Part shown: piece by piece, positions 16,735 to 26,330 of the stretch
How positions within the stretch are numbered: the first letter of the stretch is position 1
Layout: each line of letters opens with the position of its first letter
Made by a program: the position numbers and the translations under genes
The notes under the pieces: model-generated
Seen by the model: the letters and a program-made list of their open reading frames with translations, nothing else
Database searches by the model: none
What the model was told of the DNA's origin: nothing
Origin: Prauserella marina
GTDB taxonomy: Bacteria > Actinomycetota > Actinomycetes > Mycobacteriales > Pseudonocardiaceae
Assembly (NCBI RefSeq): GCF_002240355.1
Contig: NZ_CP016353.1
Location: forward strand, 4,689,001-4,753,000
DNA: 64,000 bases
Direction: 5' to 3'

Positions 16735-17595
16735 ATGCCGGCGATCAGCGACGATTCGGCGAGCGAGGCCGACAGGATGCTCGCGGCCCTCGTGCCCCGG
16801 CTGCGAGGGACGTGCGCCGTCGACCTCGCCTTCGCGGGACCGCGCGATTCCGGCAGCACCGAGTCGATCACCATCCGGCACCTTGCCGGTCACCTCGGGC
16901 ACAGCCTGCGGCACCTGCGAGTACAGGCAGGCCAGGGACTCGGCGGCAAGTCACTGGTGCTCGGCAGACCGGTCGTCGCGCACGACTATTTCAACGCGAG
17001 GCACATCGAGCATTCCTACGATCATGCCGTCGCTCCCGAGCGGATCCACGCCGCGCTCGCCGTCCCCGTGCGGCTGCACGACACCATCATCGGCGTCTGC
17101 TACCTCGCCCACCGCCGGAACGTGACTTTCGGTGACCGGCTCGTCGCCAGCGCGACGGCACTCGTCCGGCGGCTCGAACGCGACCTCGCCGTCGAGTACG
17201 AGGTGCGCCGTGCCCTGCGGGCGCGCGCCGAGGCTGACGCGCGCGACGCGCGCCTGCTCGGCGAGTTGCGCGAGGAACTGGAGGCGGTGATCGCGCTGGT
17301 GACCGAACCACAGGCACGGAGCAGGCTGCGGGCCCTCTCGGCGGGGTTGCGGGAGATCACCGACGGCGGAGCCGACCCTGCCGGATCACCGGTCCGTCAG
17401 GAAACCCTGTCCGCGCGCGAACTCGACGTGCTGAGGCTCGTCGCGAAGGGCGCGTCGAACAACGACATCGCCACGGCACTCGTGCTCACTCCGAACACGG
17501 TCAAAGCCTATCTGCGAAGTGTCACCCGCAAACTCGGCGCCACCAACCGAACCCACGCCGTCGCGCTCGCCAGGGGGAACCGGCTCATCGAATGA
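16735..17595 (+). CDS. GAF-domain LuxR transcriptional regulator
   Basis: One-component regulator of 286 residues. A GAF-like ligand domain covers about 20-150 (LRVQAGQGLGGKSLVLGRPV; AALAVPVRLHDTIIGVCYLA), a helical linker about 150-215, and a C-terminal LuxR helix-turn-helix about 222-282 (LSARELDVLRLVAKGASNNDIA). Regulators of this layout next to acyl-CoA ligases are common in actinomycetes and probably sense an acyl or aromatic acid. ATG 16735 has a good GAAAGGAG site. The shared 114-bp divergent promoter with the ligase gene points to local control. Confidence 0.9.
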   Translation: MPAISDDSASEADRMLAALVPRLRGTCAVDLAFAGPRDSGSTESITIRHLAGHLGHSLRHLRVQAGQGLGGKSLVLGRPVVAHDYFNARHIEHSYDHAVAPERIHAALAVPVRLHDTIIGVCYLAHRRNVTFGDRLVASATALVRRLERDLAVEYEVRRALRARAEADARDARLLGELREELEAVIALVTEPQARSRLRALSAGLREITDGGADPAGSPVRQETLSARELDVLRLVAKGASNNDIATALVLTPNTVKAYLRSVTRKLGATNRTHAVALARGNRLIE

Positions 17596-17774
17596 GCAGC
17601 ACAATCCACAGTGGACTCCCCAAGGGGTGACCGATGTTTGGCTTCACCTGGTGAAGGGGAACCTGAAGCGCCGGGGCGGCTTGTTCATCCGCGCAGTGGC
17701 CCTCGCCGCCCCGGCGCGCCCGTCGACTGAGGACTTTTTCCCAGGAAACCGACCGTCGGCTTATCCAGGCCGAT

Positions 17775-17791
17775 GCGCGGGTAGCCCGGTG
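17775..17791 (+). promoter_or_regulatory. Possible stress-sigma -10 (GGGTAG) before flavoprotein gene
   Basis: CGGGTAGCCCGGTG (17778-17791) ends two bases before the start codon of the flavoprotein. GGGTAG at 17779-17784, with GCTT about 16 bases upstream, fits the SigB/SigF-like pattern GNNT-N14-16-GGGTA. Transcription would then be almost leaderless. The identical 14-mer precedes the dehydrogenase gene at 22002. Confidence 0.4.
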
Positions 17792-17793
17792 AC

Positions 17794-18967
17794 ATGCGAC
17801 GAGAATGCCGGTTTCTCATCATCGGCGGAGGACCTGCCGCTCTGTCTGCGGCGCGCGCGTATCGCGACGCGGGCGGGGAAGGTGAGGTGTACGTGGTCTC
17901 CCAGGACACCGAACGCCCCTACGCCCGGCCACCGCTTTCCAAGGAATTCCTGCGTGGCGAAGCCGGGGAGTCCGAGTTGCCGCTGGAGGATTCCGATTTC
18001 TACCGGCAGCGGGAAGTCGAGGTGTCACTCGGCGATTCGGTGACCGAATGGGATCCGGGCGCACACAGGGTGAGCACCGCCTCGGGTGAGACGGTCCACT
18101 ATGGCCGATGCCTGTACGCCACGGGCGCCGAACCGAAACCGCCCAGCGTGCCCGGCGTCGACGACCCGGCCGTCCGGACCCTGCGGTCGGCACGCAGCGG
18201 GCGCGAACTGCGCGCCGCCGCGAAGCGAGCACGCAGCGCGATCGTCGTCGGCGCGGGTTTCATCGGCTGTGAGGCCGCGGTCTCCCTCAGCAGGCTCGGT
18301 ATCCAGGTCACCTTGCTCTGCAAGGGACCGGCACCACAGCACGACCGCCTCGGCGCCGAGACCGCGGAGATCATCCGGCGCTGGCTCACCTCGGCAGGGG
18401 TGAGCGTGCTGACCGGGACCGCCCTGCTCGGCATCGAATCCGGACACCGGGTGCGCACCGACACCGTGCCACTGCTCGACACCGATCTCGTGCTGCTCGC
18501 GACGGGCATCACGCCACGCGCCGAGCTTTGCCCGACGCGGGGGGCTCGTCACCGCACAGGACAGGGTCGTGACCGACCAGCACCTGCGTGCCAGCGCCGA
18601 GGACGTGTTCGCGGCAGGGGATGTCGCGCTGGCGCACAACGAATCCGCCGGAAGACGGCTGCCCGTCGAGCACTGGGGCGAGGCCGAGACGATGGGGGCG
18701 ATCGCGGGCTCCGGCGCCGCGGGCGAGCAGCGGAGCTGGCGCGACGCACCCGGCTTCTGGACGGTGCTCGGCGAGCGCGTACTCAAGTACGCCGCGTGGG
18801 GCGACGGGTTCTCCGAGTCGAGGGTGACCTTCCACGACGAGCCCGACGGCGCCTTCACCGTCTGGTACGGGAAGAACGGGACCACCGTGGGCGTGCTGAC
18901 CCACCAGGCGGACGAGGACTACGCCAGGGGGACCGAACTCGTCGAGCGTGGCGCCGCGCTGCCGTGA
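17794..18967 (+). pseudogene. Ferredoxin-reductase-like FAD/NAD oxidoreductase, one frameshift
   Basis: The 5' frame encodes an FAD-binding pyridine nucleotide-disulfide oxidoreductase (FLIIGGGPAALSAARAYRDA; NAD-binding IVVGAGFIGCEAAVSLSRLG; LLATGITPRAEL). A run of T at 18527-18529 appears one base too long. The protein then resumes in the next frame as GLVTAQDRVVTDQHLRASAE, with the second FAD motif DVFAAGDVA and a reductase C-terminal domain ending at 18967. A one-base correction restores about 390 residues of the rubredoxin/ferredoxin reductase type used by oxygenase systems. As read, translation would run out of frame from about 18530 to 18996. It leads the group 19000-21895. A base-call error is quite possible. 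Confidence 0.8.
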
Positions 18968-18999
18968 CGCCGGCACCTCGGAGAAGGGCACCGTGACCG

Positions 19000-19944
19000 A
19001 TGACCGATCTACTGGAGACGAGCGCGATCGCGAGCGACTTCCGCAGGCTCGCGGCCGAAGGACGACTCGACCTTCCGTTGCCGGGCGGCGGCCGGACGCG
19101 GGACCGGTGGCGGGCGCTGGCCGCGCTTGGCGCCCGCGACCTTTCACTCGCCAGGCTCGCGGAAGGACACACCGACGCGCTGGCGATCCTCGCGGAAAGC
19201 GGCGCGAAACCGGTACCCGGCGCGCTCTACGGAGTGTGGGCGGCGAAATCGGGCGGCACCGGCGCGGTGCTCGACAACGGCGTGCTGTCCGGAACGGTCC
19301 GGTTCTGCTCCGGCGCGCATCTGCTCGACCGTGCCCTCGTGGCCGCCGGTGACCTGCTTGTCGAGGTCGATCTGCGCGACGAGCGCATCGAGCGGGACGA
19401 GCGCGGCTGGCAGGCGATCGGCATGGCCGCTTCCGACAGCGCGGACGTCACCTTCGACCGGATCCCGGTCGGCCCGCAGGACGTGATCGGCGGCGAGGGC
19501 TGGTACATATCGCGTCCCGGTTTCGCCTACGGCGGTTGCGGAGTCGCGGCCGTATGGCTGGGCGGTTGCCGGGGCGTCGTCGGCGACGTCAGTGCCTACC
19601 TGCGCGACCGCGAGCCGGACGAGCACCAGCTCGCCCACCTCGGTGCGATGCACACCGCGATGGCGGCCTCCGAGGCGCTGCTGGAACGGACGGCGGACGC
19701 GATCGACTCCGGCGCCGTGCGGGACGCCAAGCTCGACACGCGACTGTGCCGCGCCGCGGTCGAGGATTGCGCGATGCGCGTGCTGGCGGAAGCACCGAAG
19801 GTGACCGGCCCGACTCCACTGTGCAGGGACAGGTCCTTCGCGCGACGGCATGCCGATCTGCTCGTGTACGTACGCCAGCACCACGGGGAACGGGAACTCG
19901 CGGCGATCGGCGACCGGCTGCTGCGAGAGAGAGGCACGCGATGA
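19000..19944 (+). CDS. Acyl-CoA dehydrogenase-like protein
   Basis: Protein of 314 residues related to the acyl-CoA dehydrogenase superfamily but shorter than the usual 380. It shows the middle beta domain (LYGVWAAKSGGTGAVLDNGVLSG; VTFDRIPVGP, as in substrate-flanking loops) and a helical C-terminal domain (AMHTAMAASEALLERTADAI; FARRHADLLVYVRQHH). The usual catalytic Glu region is not clear, so enzymatic activity on acyl-CoA is uncertain. Its stop overlaps the start of the PIG-L fusion (ATGA). It belongs to a tightly coupled set with the flavoprotein, PIG-L/methyltransferase and glycosyltransferase, which suggests modification of a glycosylated or N-acylated small molecule. Confidence 0.75.
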   Translation: MTDLLETSAIASDFRRLAAEGRLDLPLPGGGRTRDRWRALAALGARDLSLARLAEGHTDALAILAESGAKPVPGALYGVWAAKSGGTGAVLDNGVLSGTVRFCSGAHLLDRALVAAGDLLVEVDLRDERIERDERGWQAIGMAASDSADVTFDRIPVGPQDVIGGEGWYISRPGFAYGGCGVAAVWLGGCRGVVGDVSAYLRDREPDEHQLAHLGAMHTAMAASEALLERTADAIDSGAVRDAKLDTRLCRAAVEDCAMRVLAEAPKVTGPTPLCRDRSFARRHADLLVYVRQHHGERELAAIGDRLLRERGTR

Positions 19945-21185
19945 ACGATCCGCTTCCCTTCGACCTCCGTGACATCAGGACCGCCACTGTCGTCGCGGCC
20001 CATCCCGACGACGAAACCCTTGGTGCCGCCGGGTTTCTCCAGCGCCTGCATTCCGAGGGAGTGTCCGTTTCGCTCGTGGTCGCCACCGACGGTGAGGCCG
20101 CGTTTCCCCGCTCGGATCACCGGCTGCGCAAGCAGCTCGGCGAGCTGCGCCGTGCCGAGCTCACCGACTCCCTCACCCGTCTCGGCATCGGCGACGTGGA
20201 GCCGCTGTGGCTCGGCCTTCCCGACTCCGGCTTGAGTGAGCACGCCGCCACCCTCACCGGCGAGCTCCGTGTGCTGCTGCGCGACAGCGACGTCTGCCTG
20301 GCTCCGTGGCCCGGAGATCCGCACCCCGATCACAGGGAAGCCGGGTTGGCGACGCTGCACGCGGCGCCGGACAACGCACGGTGTCTTTCGTATCCGATCT
20401 GGATGTGGCACCAGCTTTCGCCGCACGATTCCGGGATTCCCTGGCATCGCGCCGTCCGGTACGCGCTGACCGGTGCCGAACGAACCGCGAAGGCCAAGGC
20501 GATCTCGGCGTTCGTCTCGCAGACCACGCCGGGGCCACACGGTGAGGAACCGATCCTGCCACCCGAGGTGCTCGCCCACTTCGAAGGTGAAGAGGAGCTC
20601 TTCTTCCACGAGCGGCCAGGACGATCGGCGTCCGCGCGGCGATTCGCCGAGCTGTACCGGGCTTCGCCGGACCCGTGGAAAACCGAAACCCGGTGGTACG
20701 AACGACGCAAACGCTCGGTCGCGCTGTCATCACTTCCCCTGCCGCACTACGGCACGATCATCGAACCCGCCTGTGGGAACGGAAACCTGACCCGCGAACT
20801 CGCGGCACGCTGCGACCGGCTGCTCGCCTTCGACCCCGTCCCCGACGCGGTCGCGGCGGCGAGGACAGCGACCTCCGGAATGTCCCATGTGGACATCGAC
20901 GTCGCCACGCTACCGGAGGGACTGACCGGGCAGGCCGATCTCCTGGTACTCAGCGAGATCCTGTATTACCTCGGCGACGCCGACCTGGCCGAGACCATCG
21001 CGCGTTCGGCCACCGTGTCGCGTCGAGGCGGTCATGTACTGGCCGTGCACTGGAAACCGTGGGCGCCGGACGCGCCGCGCGACGGCTGGGACGCCCACCG
21101 CAGGTTGCTCACCCACCCCGGTTTCGAACCGCTCGTCGCGCACGACGACGAGGAATTCCTACTGCACGTACTCCAGCGGCGATGA
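19941..21185 (+). CDS. PIG-L deacetylase fused to SAM methyltransferase
   Basis: Bifunctional protein of 414 residues. The N-terminal LmbE/PIG-L domain (about 1-220) has the zinc motif AAHPDDETLGAAG and the second ligand motif WPGDPHPDHREAG, as in N-acetylglucosamine deacetylases such as MshB. The C-terminal domain (about 250-414) is a class I methyltransferase with motif I EPACGNGNLTREL and post-I LLAFDPVPDAVAAAR. ATG 19941 overlaps the previous stop, and its own stop overlaps the next start. This NodS/LmbE-like pairing with a GT2 enzyme is widespread in actinobacteria, but I know of no defined product. Confidence 0.9.
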   Translation: MNDPLPFDLRDIRTATVVAAHPDDETLGAAGFLQRLHSEGVSVSLVVATDGEAAFPRSDHRLRKQLGELRRAELTDSLTRLGIGDVEPLWLGLPDSGLSEHAATLTGELRVLLRDSDVCLAPWPGDPHPDHREAGLATLHAAPDNARCLSYPIWMWHQLSPHDSGIPWHRAVRYALTGAERTAKAKAISAFVSQTTPGPHGEEPILPPEVLAHFEGEEELFFHERPGRSASARRFAELYRASPDPWKTETRWYERRKRSVALSSLPLPHYGTIIEPACGNGNLTRELAARCDRLLAFDPVPDAVAAARTATSGMSHVDIDVATLPEGLTGQADLLVLSEILYYLGDADLAETIARSATVSRRGGHVLAVHWKPWAPDAPRDGWDAHRRLLTHPGFEPLVAHDDEEFLLHVLQRR

Positions 21186-21895
21186 TCGCCGCGATCGGCG
21201 TGGTGATTCCCGCCAGAGACGAGGAGTCCACCGTCGGCGCGTGTATCGGCGCCGTCGTGCGAGCGTTGCGGCGGCTGCCCCCGTGGATCGAGAAGACGGT
21301 GTGTCTCGTCGCGGACCGCTGTTCCGACAACACCGCGGAGGCCGCGACGGCGGCCCTGCGTGGCGCGTGGGCCGGCACGGTGTTGCGGTCGGAGCACACG
21401 CGCAGCGTCGGCAACGTACGGGCGCTCGGTACGCGTCGTTGCCTTTCGCTGCTGCGGAACGCCGATCCCGCCAGGACACTGCTCTTGAGCACCGACGCCG
21501 ACAGCCTCGTCGCGCCCGACTGGGCGCTGGCTCATCTCGGCAGGGCGAACGAGGGGCATCACGCGGTCGCGGGAGTGGCGGAACTGCTGGATTCCGGCGA
21601 ACTGGGCGCGCGGGCGCTGCGCCGGTACCGAGGCGTGCTCGACGACGCGGCCGGACCGGAGGGACACGGCAACGTCTACGGCGCGAACCTGGGTGTGCGA
21701 GCGGACGCCTACCTCGCCGTCGGCGGTTTCGCGCCGCTACCCACCGGCGAAGACCACGACTTGTGGGGCCGGTTGGGGCTGGCCGGTTTCCGTCGCTGTT
21801 ACGACCGGAAAGCAAGGGTGCTCACCAGCGCGCGAGTGACCGGAAGGGCTCCGGAGGGACTGGCAGCCCTGCTCGACCGGTTGTCGGCCCGCTGA
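21182..21895 (+). CDS. Family 2 glycosyltransferase
   Basis: Cytoplasmic glycosyltransferase of 237 residues with the GT-A fold. It has the nucleotide-sugar strand IGVVIPARDEESTVGACI, the metal-binding DxD-like STDADS and a later acceptor region GANLGVRADAYLAVGGF with GEDHDLWGRL (GT2 ED-x motif). There are no membrane helices, so the acceptor is probably soluble. It is translationally coupled to the PIG-L/methyltransferase (ATGA) and is the last gene of the coupled set. Donor and acceptor are unknown. Confidence 0.9.
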   Translation: MIAAIGVVIPARDEESTVGACIGAVVRALRRLPPWIEKTVCLVADRCSDNTAEAATAALRGAWAGTVLRSEHTRSVGNVRALGTRRCLSLLRNADPARTLLLSTDADSLVAPDWALAHLGRANEGHHAVAGVAELLDSGELGARALRRYRGVLDDAAGPEGHGNVYGANLGVRADAYLAVGGFAPLPTGEDHDLWGRLGLAGFRRCYDRKARVLTSARVTGRAPEGLAALLDRLSAR

Positions 21896-21928
21896 CGGCG
21901 ACGGGGAGACCTTCCGCGACCGGTCCCC

Positions 21929-21960
21929 GCATGAATCGCCGGTCGGCGGGTAGCCCGGTG
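21929..21960 (+). promoter_or_regulatory. Possible stress-sigma promoter of the FdhA-like gene
   Basis: GCAT (21929-21932), a 15-base spacer and GGGTAG (21948-21953) fit a SigB/SigF-like promoter. The 14-mer CGGGTAGCCCGGTG is identical to the one before the flavoprotein gene. The start codon lies about 40 bases downstream. Confidence 0.45.
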
Positions 21961-22001
21961 GTAGAGCACGAACCGACAAGACATCGATTGGACTGAGTGT
22001 T

Positions 22002-23135
22002 GTGAAGGCTCTCGTGTACGACGGACCGCGCGAAGTCAGCGTCAAGGACGTCCCCGACGCGCGCCTCGAGCGCCCCAACGATGCACTCGTACGAGTGACG
22101 AGCACGAACATCTGCGGCTCCGACCTGCACATGTACGAGGGCAGGACACCGATGGAGACGGGCAGGGTGCTTGGCCACGAGAACCTTGGCGAGGTCATCG
22201 AAACCGGTGGCGGCGTGGAGCGGGTTCACGTCGGTGACAGGGTGTGCCTTCCGTTCAACATCGGATGTGGGTACTGCGCGAACTGCGAACGCGGCCAGAC
22301 TGGTTTCTGCCTCAGCGTGGACTCCGACACTCCTGGCGGTGCCTACGGATTCGCCGGGATGGGCAGCTACACCGGCGGTCAGGCGGAATACCTGCGCGTG
22401 CCGTGGGCGGACTTCAACTGTCTCGTGCTGCCGGAAGGCAGCGAGGAGAAGGAAAACGACTACGTCATGCTGGCCGACATTTTCCCGACCGGCTACCACG
22501 CCACCGAACTCGCTGATGTGTCGCCCGGTGAGTCCGTTGTCATCTACGGTGCGGGCCCCGTCGGTCTGATGGCCGCCTACTCGGCGCGACTCCGGGGCGC
22601 TTCGACGGTGATGCTGGTGGATCGCCACGCCGACCGGCTCAAGCTCGCCGAGGAGATCGACGCGATCCCGATCGACGATTCGAAGGTCTCCCCCGTCGAC
22701 GCGGTACTGGAGCACACCGATGGCAAGGGCGCGGACAAGGGTTGCGAATGCGTCGGTTACCAGGCTCACGACCCCGCCGGCAACGAGGTTCCCGAGTCGA
22801 CGATGAACGACCTTGTCGCGTCCGTGAAGGCGACCGGCGCGCTCGGCGTCGTCGGCGTCTTCCTGCCCCAGGACGACGGCGCGCCGACCGAGCTGACCAG
22901 GCAGGGCAAGCTCCCGTTCGACTTCGGGCAGTTCTGGTTCAAGGGGCAGCGCATGGGAACCGGCCAGGCGAACGTGAAGGCCTACAACAGGTATCTGGCC
23001 GACCTGATCGCCAAGGACAAGGCGTCTCCCTCGTGGATCGTGTCCCACGAGGTACCTCTGGAAAGGGCGCCTGAGGCCTACCGCAACTTCGACGACAGGG
23101 TCGAAAGCTGGACAAAGGTGATCCTGAAACCCTGA
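22002..23135 (+). CDS. Zn-dependent alcohol/formaldehyde dehydrogenase (FdhA-like)
   Basis: Medium-chain dehydrogenase of 377 residues that oxidises an alcohol or aldehyde with NAD. Catalytic zinc ligands are seen in NICGSDLHMYEG and GHENLGEV. Structural zinc cysteines lie in CGYCANCERGQTGFC, and the Rossmann motif is VVIYGAGPVGLMAAY. Insertions such as GKGADKGCECVGYQAHDP and FWFKGQRMGTGQANVKAYNR are typical of the glutathione-independent formaldehyde dehydrogenase group. The start is GTG 22002. A stress-type promoter upstream would suit an aldehyde detoxification role. It converges on the serine hydrolase gene with a 2-base gap and no visible terminator. Confidence 0.9.
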   Translation: MKALVYDGPREVSVKDVPDARLERPNDALVRVTSTNICGSDLHMYEGRTPMETGRVLGHENLGEVIETGGGVERVHVGDRVCLPFNIGCGYCANCERGQTGFCLSVDSDTPGGAYGFAGMGSYTGGQAEYLRVPWADFNCLVLPEGSEEKENDYVMLADIFPTGYHATELADVSPGESVVIYGAGPVGLMAAYSARLRGASTVMLVDRHADRLKLAEEIDAIPIDDSKVSPVDAVLEHTDGKGADKGCECVGYQAHDPAGNEVPESTMNDLVASVKATGALGVVGVFLPQDDGAPTELTRQGKLPFDFGQFWFKGQRMGTGQANVKAYNRYLADLIAKDKASPSWIVSHEVPLERAPEAYRNFDDRVESWTKVILKP

Positions 23136-23137
23136 CC

Positions 23138-24262
23138 TCACCGAGCAGGGAGGCATCGCGGGGCGGGCAAAATGGACGGATCTCGCGCGATCGCGGTGAG
23201 GAAGTCGTTGAACGCCACGCTGGAGCGGTTGACGCGGCCGGTGTCCTCGGCACTCATACTGCGCACAAGGACAACGGCGACGGCGACCGTGCCGTCATCC
23301 CTGCGGATCTCCGTTCCCCTCGCGAGTACGCCCGGCGCGTTGCCTCCCTTGGCGCCGATCGCGAGCAGGCCGGGCTCCGGTTCGGGGACTCGCTCCACGA
23401 TTCCGCGCGCGATGGCCGCGCCGGGGAAAGTGCCGTGCGCGATGGCCGACCACAGCGAGGCGAGCTGGCGAGCGGTGCCGCCGGGGCCACCTTCGACGAA
23501 CGCGGGTTCGTCCGCTCCCTTCGGCACCTGACGTGAGTCCACATCAGCCCTGAAGGCGGAGTCGTAGGCATAGCGGCGGGCGATCTCCCACTCCGCTGCC
23601 CGCCGCGCTGCCCTTCCTCCTTGCCTCGGCAGTAGCTCAGGAGTGAAGAAGGAGACGGTGAGGCCGGTCGTGCTCGGCAACTCCGGGTCGGCCCATCCGA
23701 CCGCGCCGGCCGCTCGGGTCAAGGCATCGTCGCCAAGCAGGTCCCTGAGGTAATCGGGGGCGGCATTGTCACTTCTGACGATCATGCGGCTCACCACCTG
23801 GCCGAGGGTGACGACCTGGCCGGGATCCCGCGCTCGCATCCCGTTTCTCGGAACACCGAGGTCGTCGAGCGCGTCGGCGTGTGCCTGTTCTCCGCCGCCG
23901 AGGACGGCCCAGCGTTCCCAGTCGCCGACCCTGACCGGATCGCCAGGCGAAACGGTCCCTTCGGCGACCGCCATCGCGTAGGCGACGAGGTTCAATACCT
24001 TGCCTGCCGAGGCCATCGGCTGGACCTCGTGTGCCCTGCGCTCGACGATCCGGCCACGGCCGTCGTCGGCCACGAGGGCGACGTCCCCTGGATGCGCGCC
24101 GAGATAGCCCACCCAGCCCTCGACCGACCCCACATCCGGACGCGCGGGGGAACAGGATCGCTCCGGCTGGGCGGGCGCGGAGCACGCCGTCGCCGCGAAC
24201 AGGACCACGAATGCCGACAGCACGGCACGGCGCGCGTACTCCCGACGTCTCGTTGCCTCCAC
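23138..24262 (-). CDS. Secreted lipoprotein, class A beta-lactamase-like serine hydrolase
   Basis: Exported serine hydrolase of 374 residues. The N-terminal signal (AVLSAFVVLFAATAC) ends in a lipobox-like ATAC, so it is probably a lipoprotein. The class A fold has the nucleophile in MASAGKVLN (SxxK), the second motif RSDNAAPDY (SDN) and the third motif region AIGAKGGN (KxG). The omega-loop Glu typical of true beta-lactamases is not obvious, so a D,D-peptidase or unassigned hydrolase is as likely as antibiotic hydrolysis. The start is GTG 24262. It is divergent from the M15 peptidase gene. Confidence 0.85.
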   Translation of the reverse strand: MEATRRREYARRAVLSAFVVLFAATACSAPAQPERSCSPARPDVGSVEGWVGYLGAHPGDVALVADDGRGRIVERRAHEVQPMASAGKVLNLVAYAMAVAEGTVSPGDPVRVGDWERWAVLGGGEQAHADALDDLGVPRNGMRARDPGQVVTLGQVVSRMIVRSDNAAPDYLRDLLGDDALTRAAGAVGWADPELPSTTGLTVSFFTPELLPRQGGRAARRAAEWEIARRYAYDSAFRADVDSRQVPKGADEPAFVEGGPGGTARQLASLWSAIAHGTFPGAAIARGIVERVPEPEPGLLAIGAKGGNAPGVLARGTEIRRDDGTVAVAVVLVRSMSAEDTGRVNRSSVAFNDFLTAIARDPSILPAPRCLPAR

Positions 24263-24452
24263 CCCTGATTCTGGACATGTCCGTCGCCGTGGGACAAGTC
24301 GTGCCGGATTGTCAAGGTCCTTTCGATGTGCGCCGGACGGGGTGTTTGTTTCAGCCGAATCATGTCTTTTTCAAGTTAATCATTGACGAAGATCCGCTGA
24401 GCCGGAATCGTGCGGCGTCACCACCTTCCCGGACGAAAGGTGTTGTTCCGCG

Positions 24453-25190
24453 ATGAGATCCCGTCTCCTTCTGGCAGTGTTCGCGCTCGTGGCCGCGTTC
24501 GCCGCGACACCGGCCACCGCCGCTCCCGCACAGGTCACCGCCCCGAGCGACGCCTGCTACTCCTGGGACCGCACCCTCTCCGAAGGCGCGTCGGGCGAGG
24601 ACGTACGCCAACTGCAAATCCGGGTGGCAGGCTATCCGGGGCGCGATGCCGTGCTGGCGATCGACGGGGAGTTCGGCCCGGCGACCGCGGCGGCGGTGTC
24701 CCGGTTCCAGCAGGCGTACGGACTCGGCGGCGACGGGGTCGCCGATCAGTCCACGTTCGACAAGATCTACGAGCTACAGGACGACGACTGCACCCCGGTG
24801 AACTTCGACTACGGCGAGCTGAACAACTGCAACTCCGACTGGTCGGGCGGCAATGTCCCGGCGGCCGAGGCGAAAGCCAACGCGCTCGTTTCGATGTGGA
24901 AGCTACAGGCCATGCGGCACGCCATGGGCGACCAGCCGATCGTGGTCAACGGCGGTTTCCGCAGCGTGTCGTGCAACGACGCGGTCGGCGGCGCACCCGC
25001 CAGCAGGCACCTCTTCGGCGACGCCGTCGATCTCGGTGCCGGTTCACAGGGATTCTGCGCGCTCGCCCAGCAGGCACGGGACCACGGTTTCCGCGAGATC
25101 CTCGGCCCCGGCTACCCCGGCCACGACGATCACGTCCACGTCGCGCACCGCAGCGGAAAACTCTGGTCTGCACCCAGTTGCGGAATGTGA
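24453..25190 (+). CDS. Secreted zinc D,D-carboxypeptidase (M15) with PG-binding domain
   Basis: Secreted cell-wall enzyme of 245 residues. A Sec signal peptide (MRSRLLLAVFALVAAFAATPATAAPA) is followed by a PG_binding_1 domain (about 45-110; LQIRVAGYPGRDAVLAIDGEF). The C-terminal peptidase M15A domain (about 140-245) has zinc motifs SRHLFGDAVDLG and GHDDHVHVAH, as in Streptomyces albus G carboxypeptidase. It cleaves the terminal D-Ala or trims peptidoglycan stems. The start is ATG 24453. It is divergent from the serine hydrolase gene 190 bases upstream, so two wall-active enzymes may share control. Confidence 0.92.
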   Translation: MRSRLLLAVFALVAAFAATPATAAPAQVTAPSDACYSWDRTLSEGASGEDVRQLQIRVAGYPGRDAVLAIDGEFGPATAAAVSRFQQAYGLGGDGVADQSTFDKIYELQDDDCTPVNFDYGELNNCNSDWSGGNVPAAEAKANALVSMWKLQAMRHAMGDQPIVVNGGFRSVSCNDAVGGAPASRHLFGDAVDLGAGSQGFCALAQQARDHGFREILGPGYPGHDDHVHVAHRSGKLWSAPSCGM

Positions 25191-25223
25191 GCTACCGGCC
25201 ATCCACAACGGACGGCCGGTAGC
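25191..25223. terminator. Bidirectional terminator hairpin
   Basis: GCTACCGGCC and its exact complement flank a 13-base loop, between the convergent carboxypeptidase and aldo/keto reductase genes. Confidence 0.8.
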
Positions 25224-25229
25224 GAATCC

Positions 25230-26216
<987 letters not shown>

Positions 26217-26255
26217 CGTGTTGCCTCCTCGACTCGAAACCTGTTCACCCCGGCA

Positions 26256-26286
26256 ACGCTATGTGCTGGAGCGCGCTCCATGGCAA
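26256..26286 (-). promoter_or_regulatory. MerR-type promoter of the aldo/keto reductase
   Basis: On the minus strand TTGCCA and TAGCGT are 19 bases apart. The spacer begins with the perfect palindrome TGGAGCGCGCTCCA (26267-26280). An over-long spacer filled by a dyad is the hallmark of MerR-family activation. The start codon is about 40 bases further on. Confidence 0.6.
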
Positions 26287-26330
26287 ATCGCGAACCGCAC
26301 CGGCGGGACAGGTAGTCCACAACGGAGCGC

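Noticed and set aside
21945-21990. tRNA-like string (GGTGGTAGAGC)
   Set aside because: A D-arm-like piece is present, but no acceptor stem, T-arm or GTTCRA loop can be placed around it.
21822-23156. Minus-strand frame of 444 codons
   Set aside because: It is antisense to the FdhA-like dehydrogenase, whose zinc and Rossmann motifs fix the coding strand.
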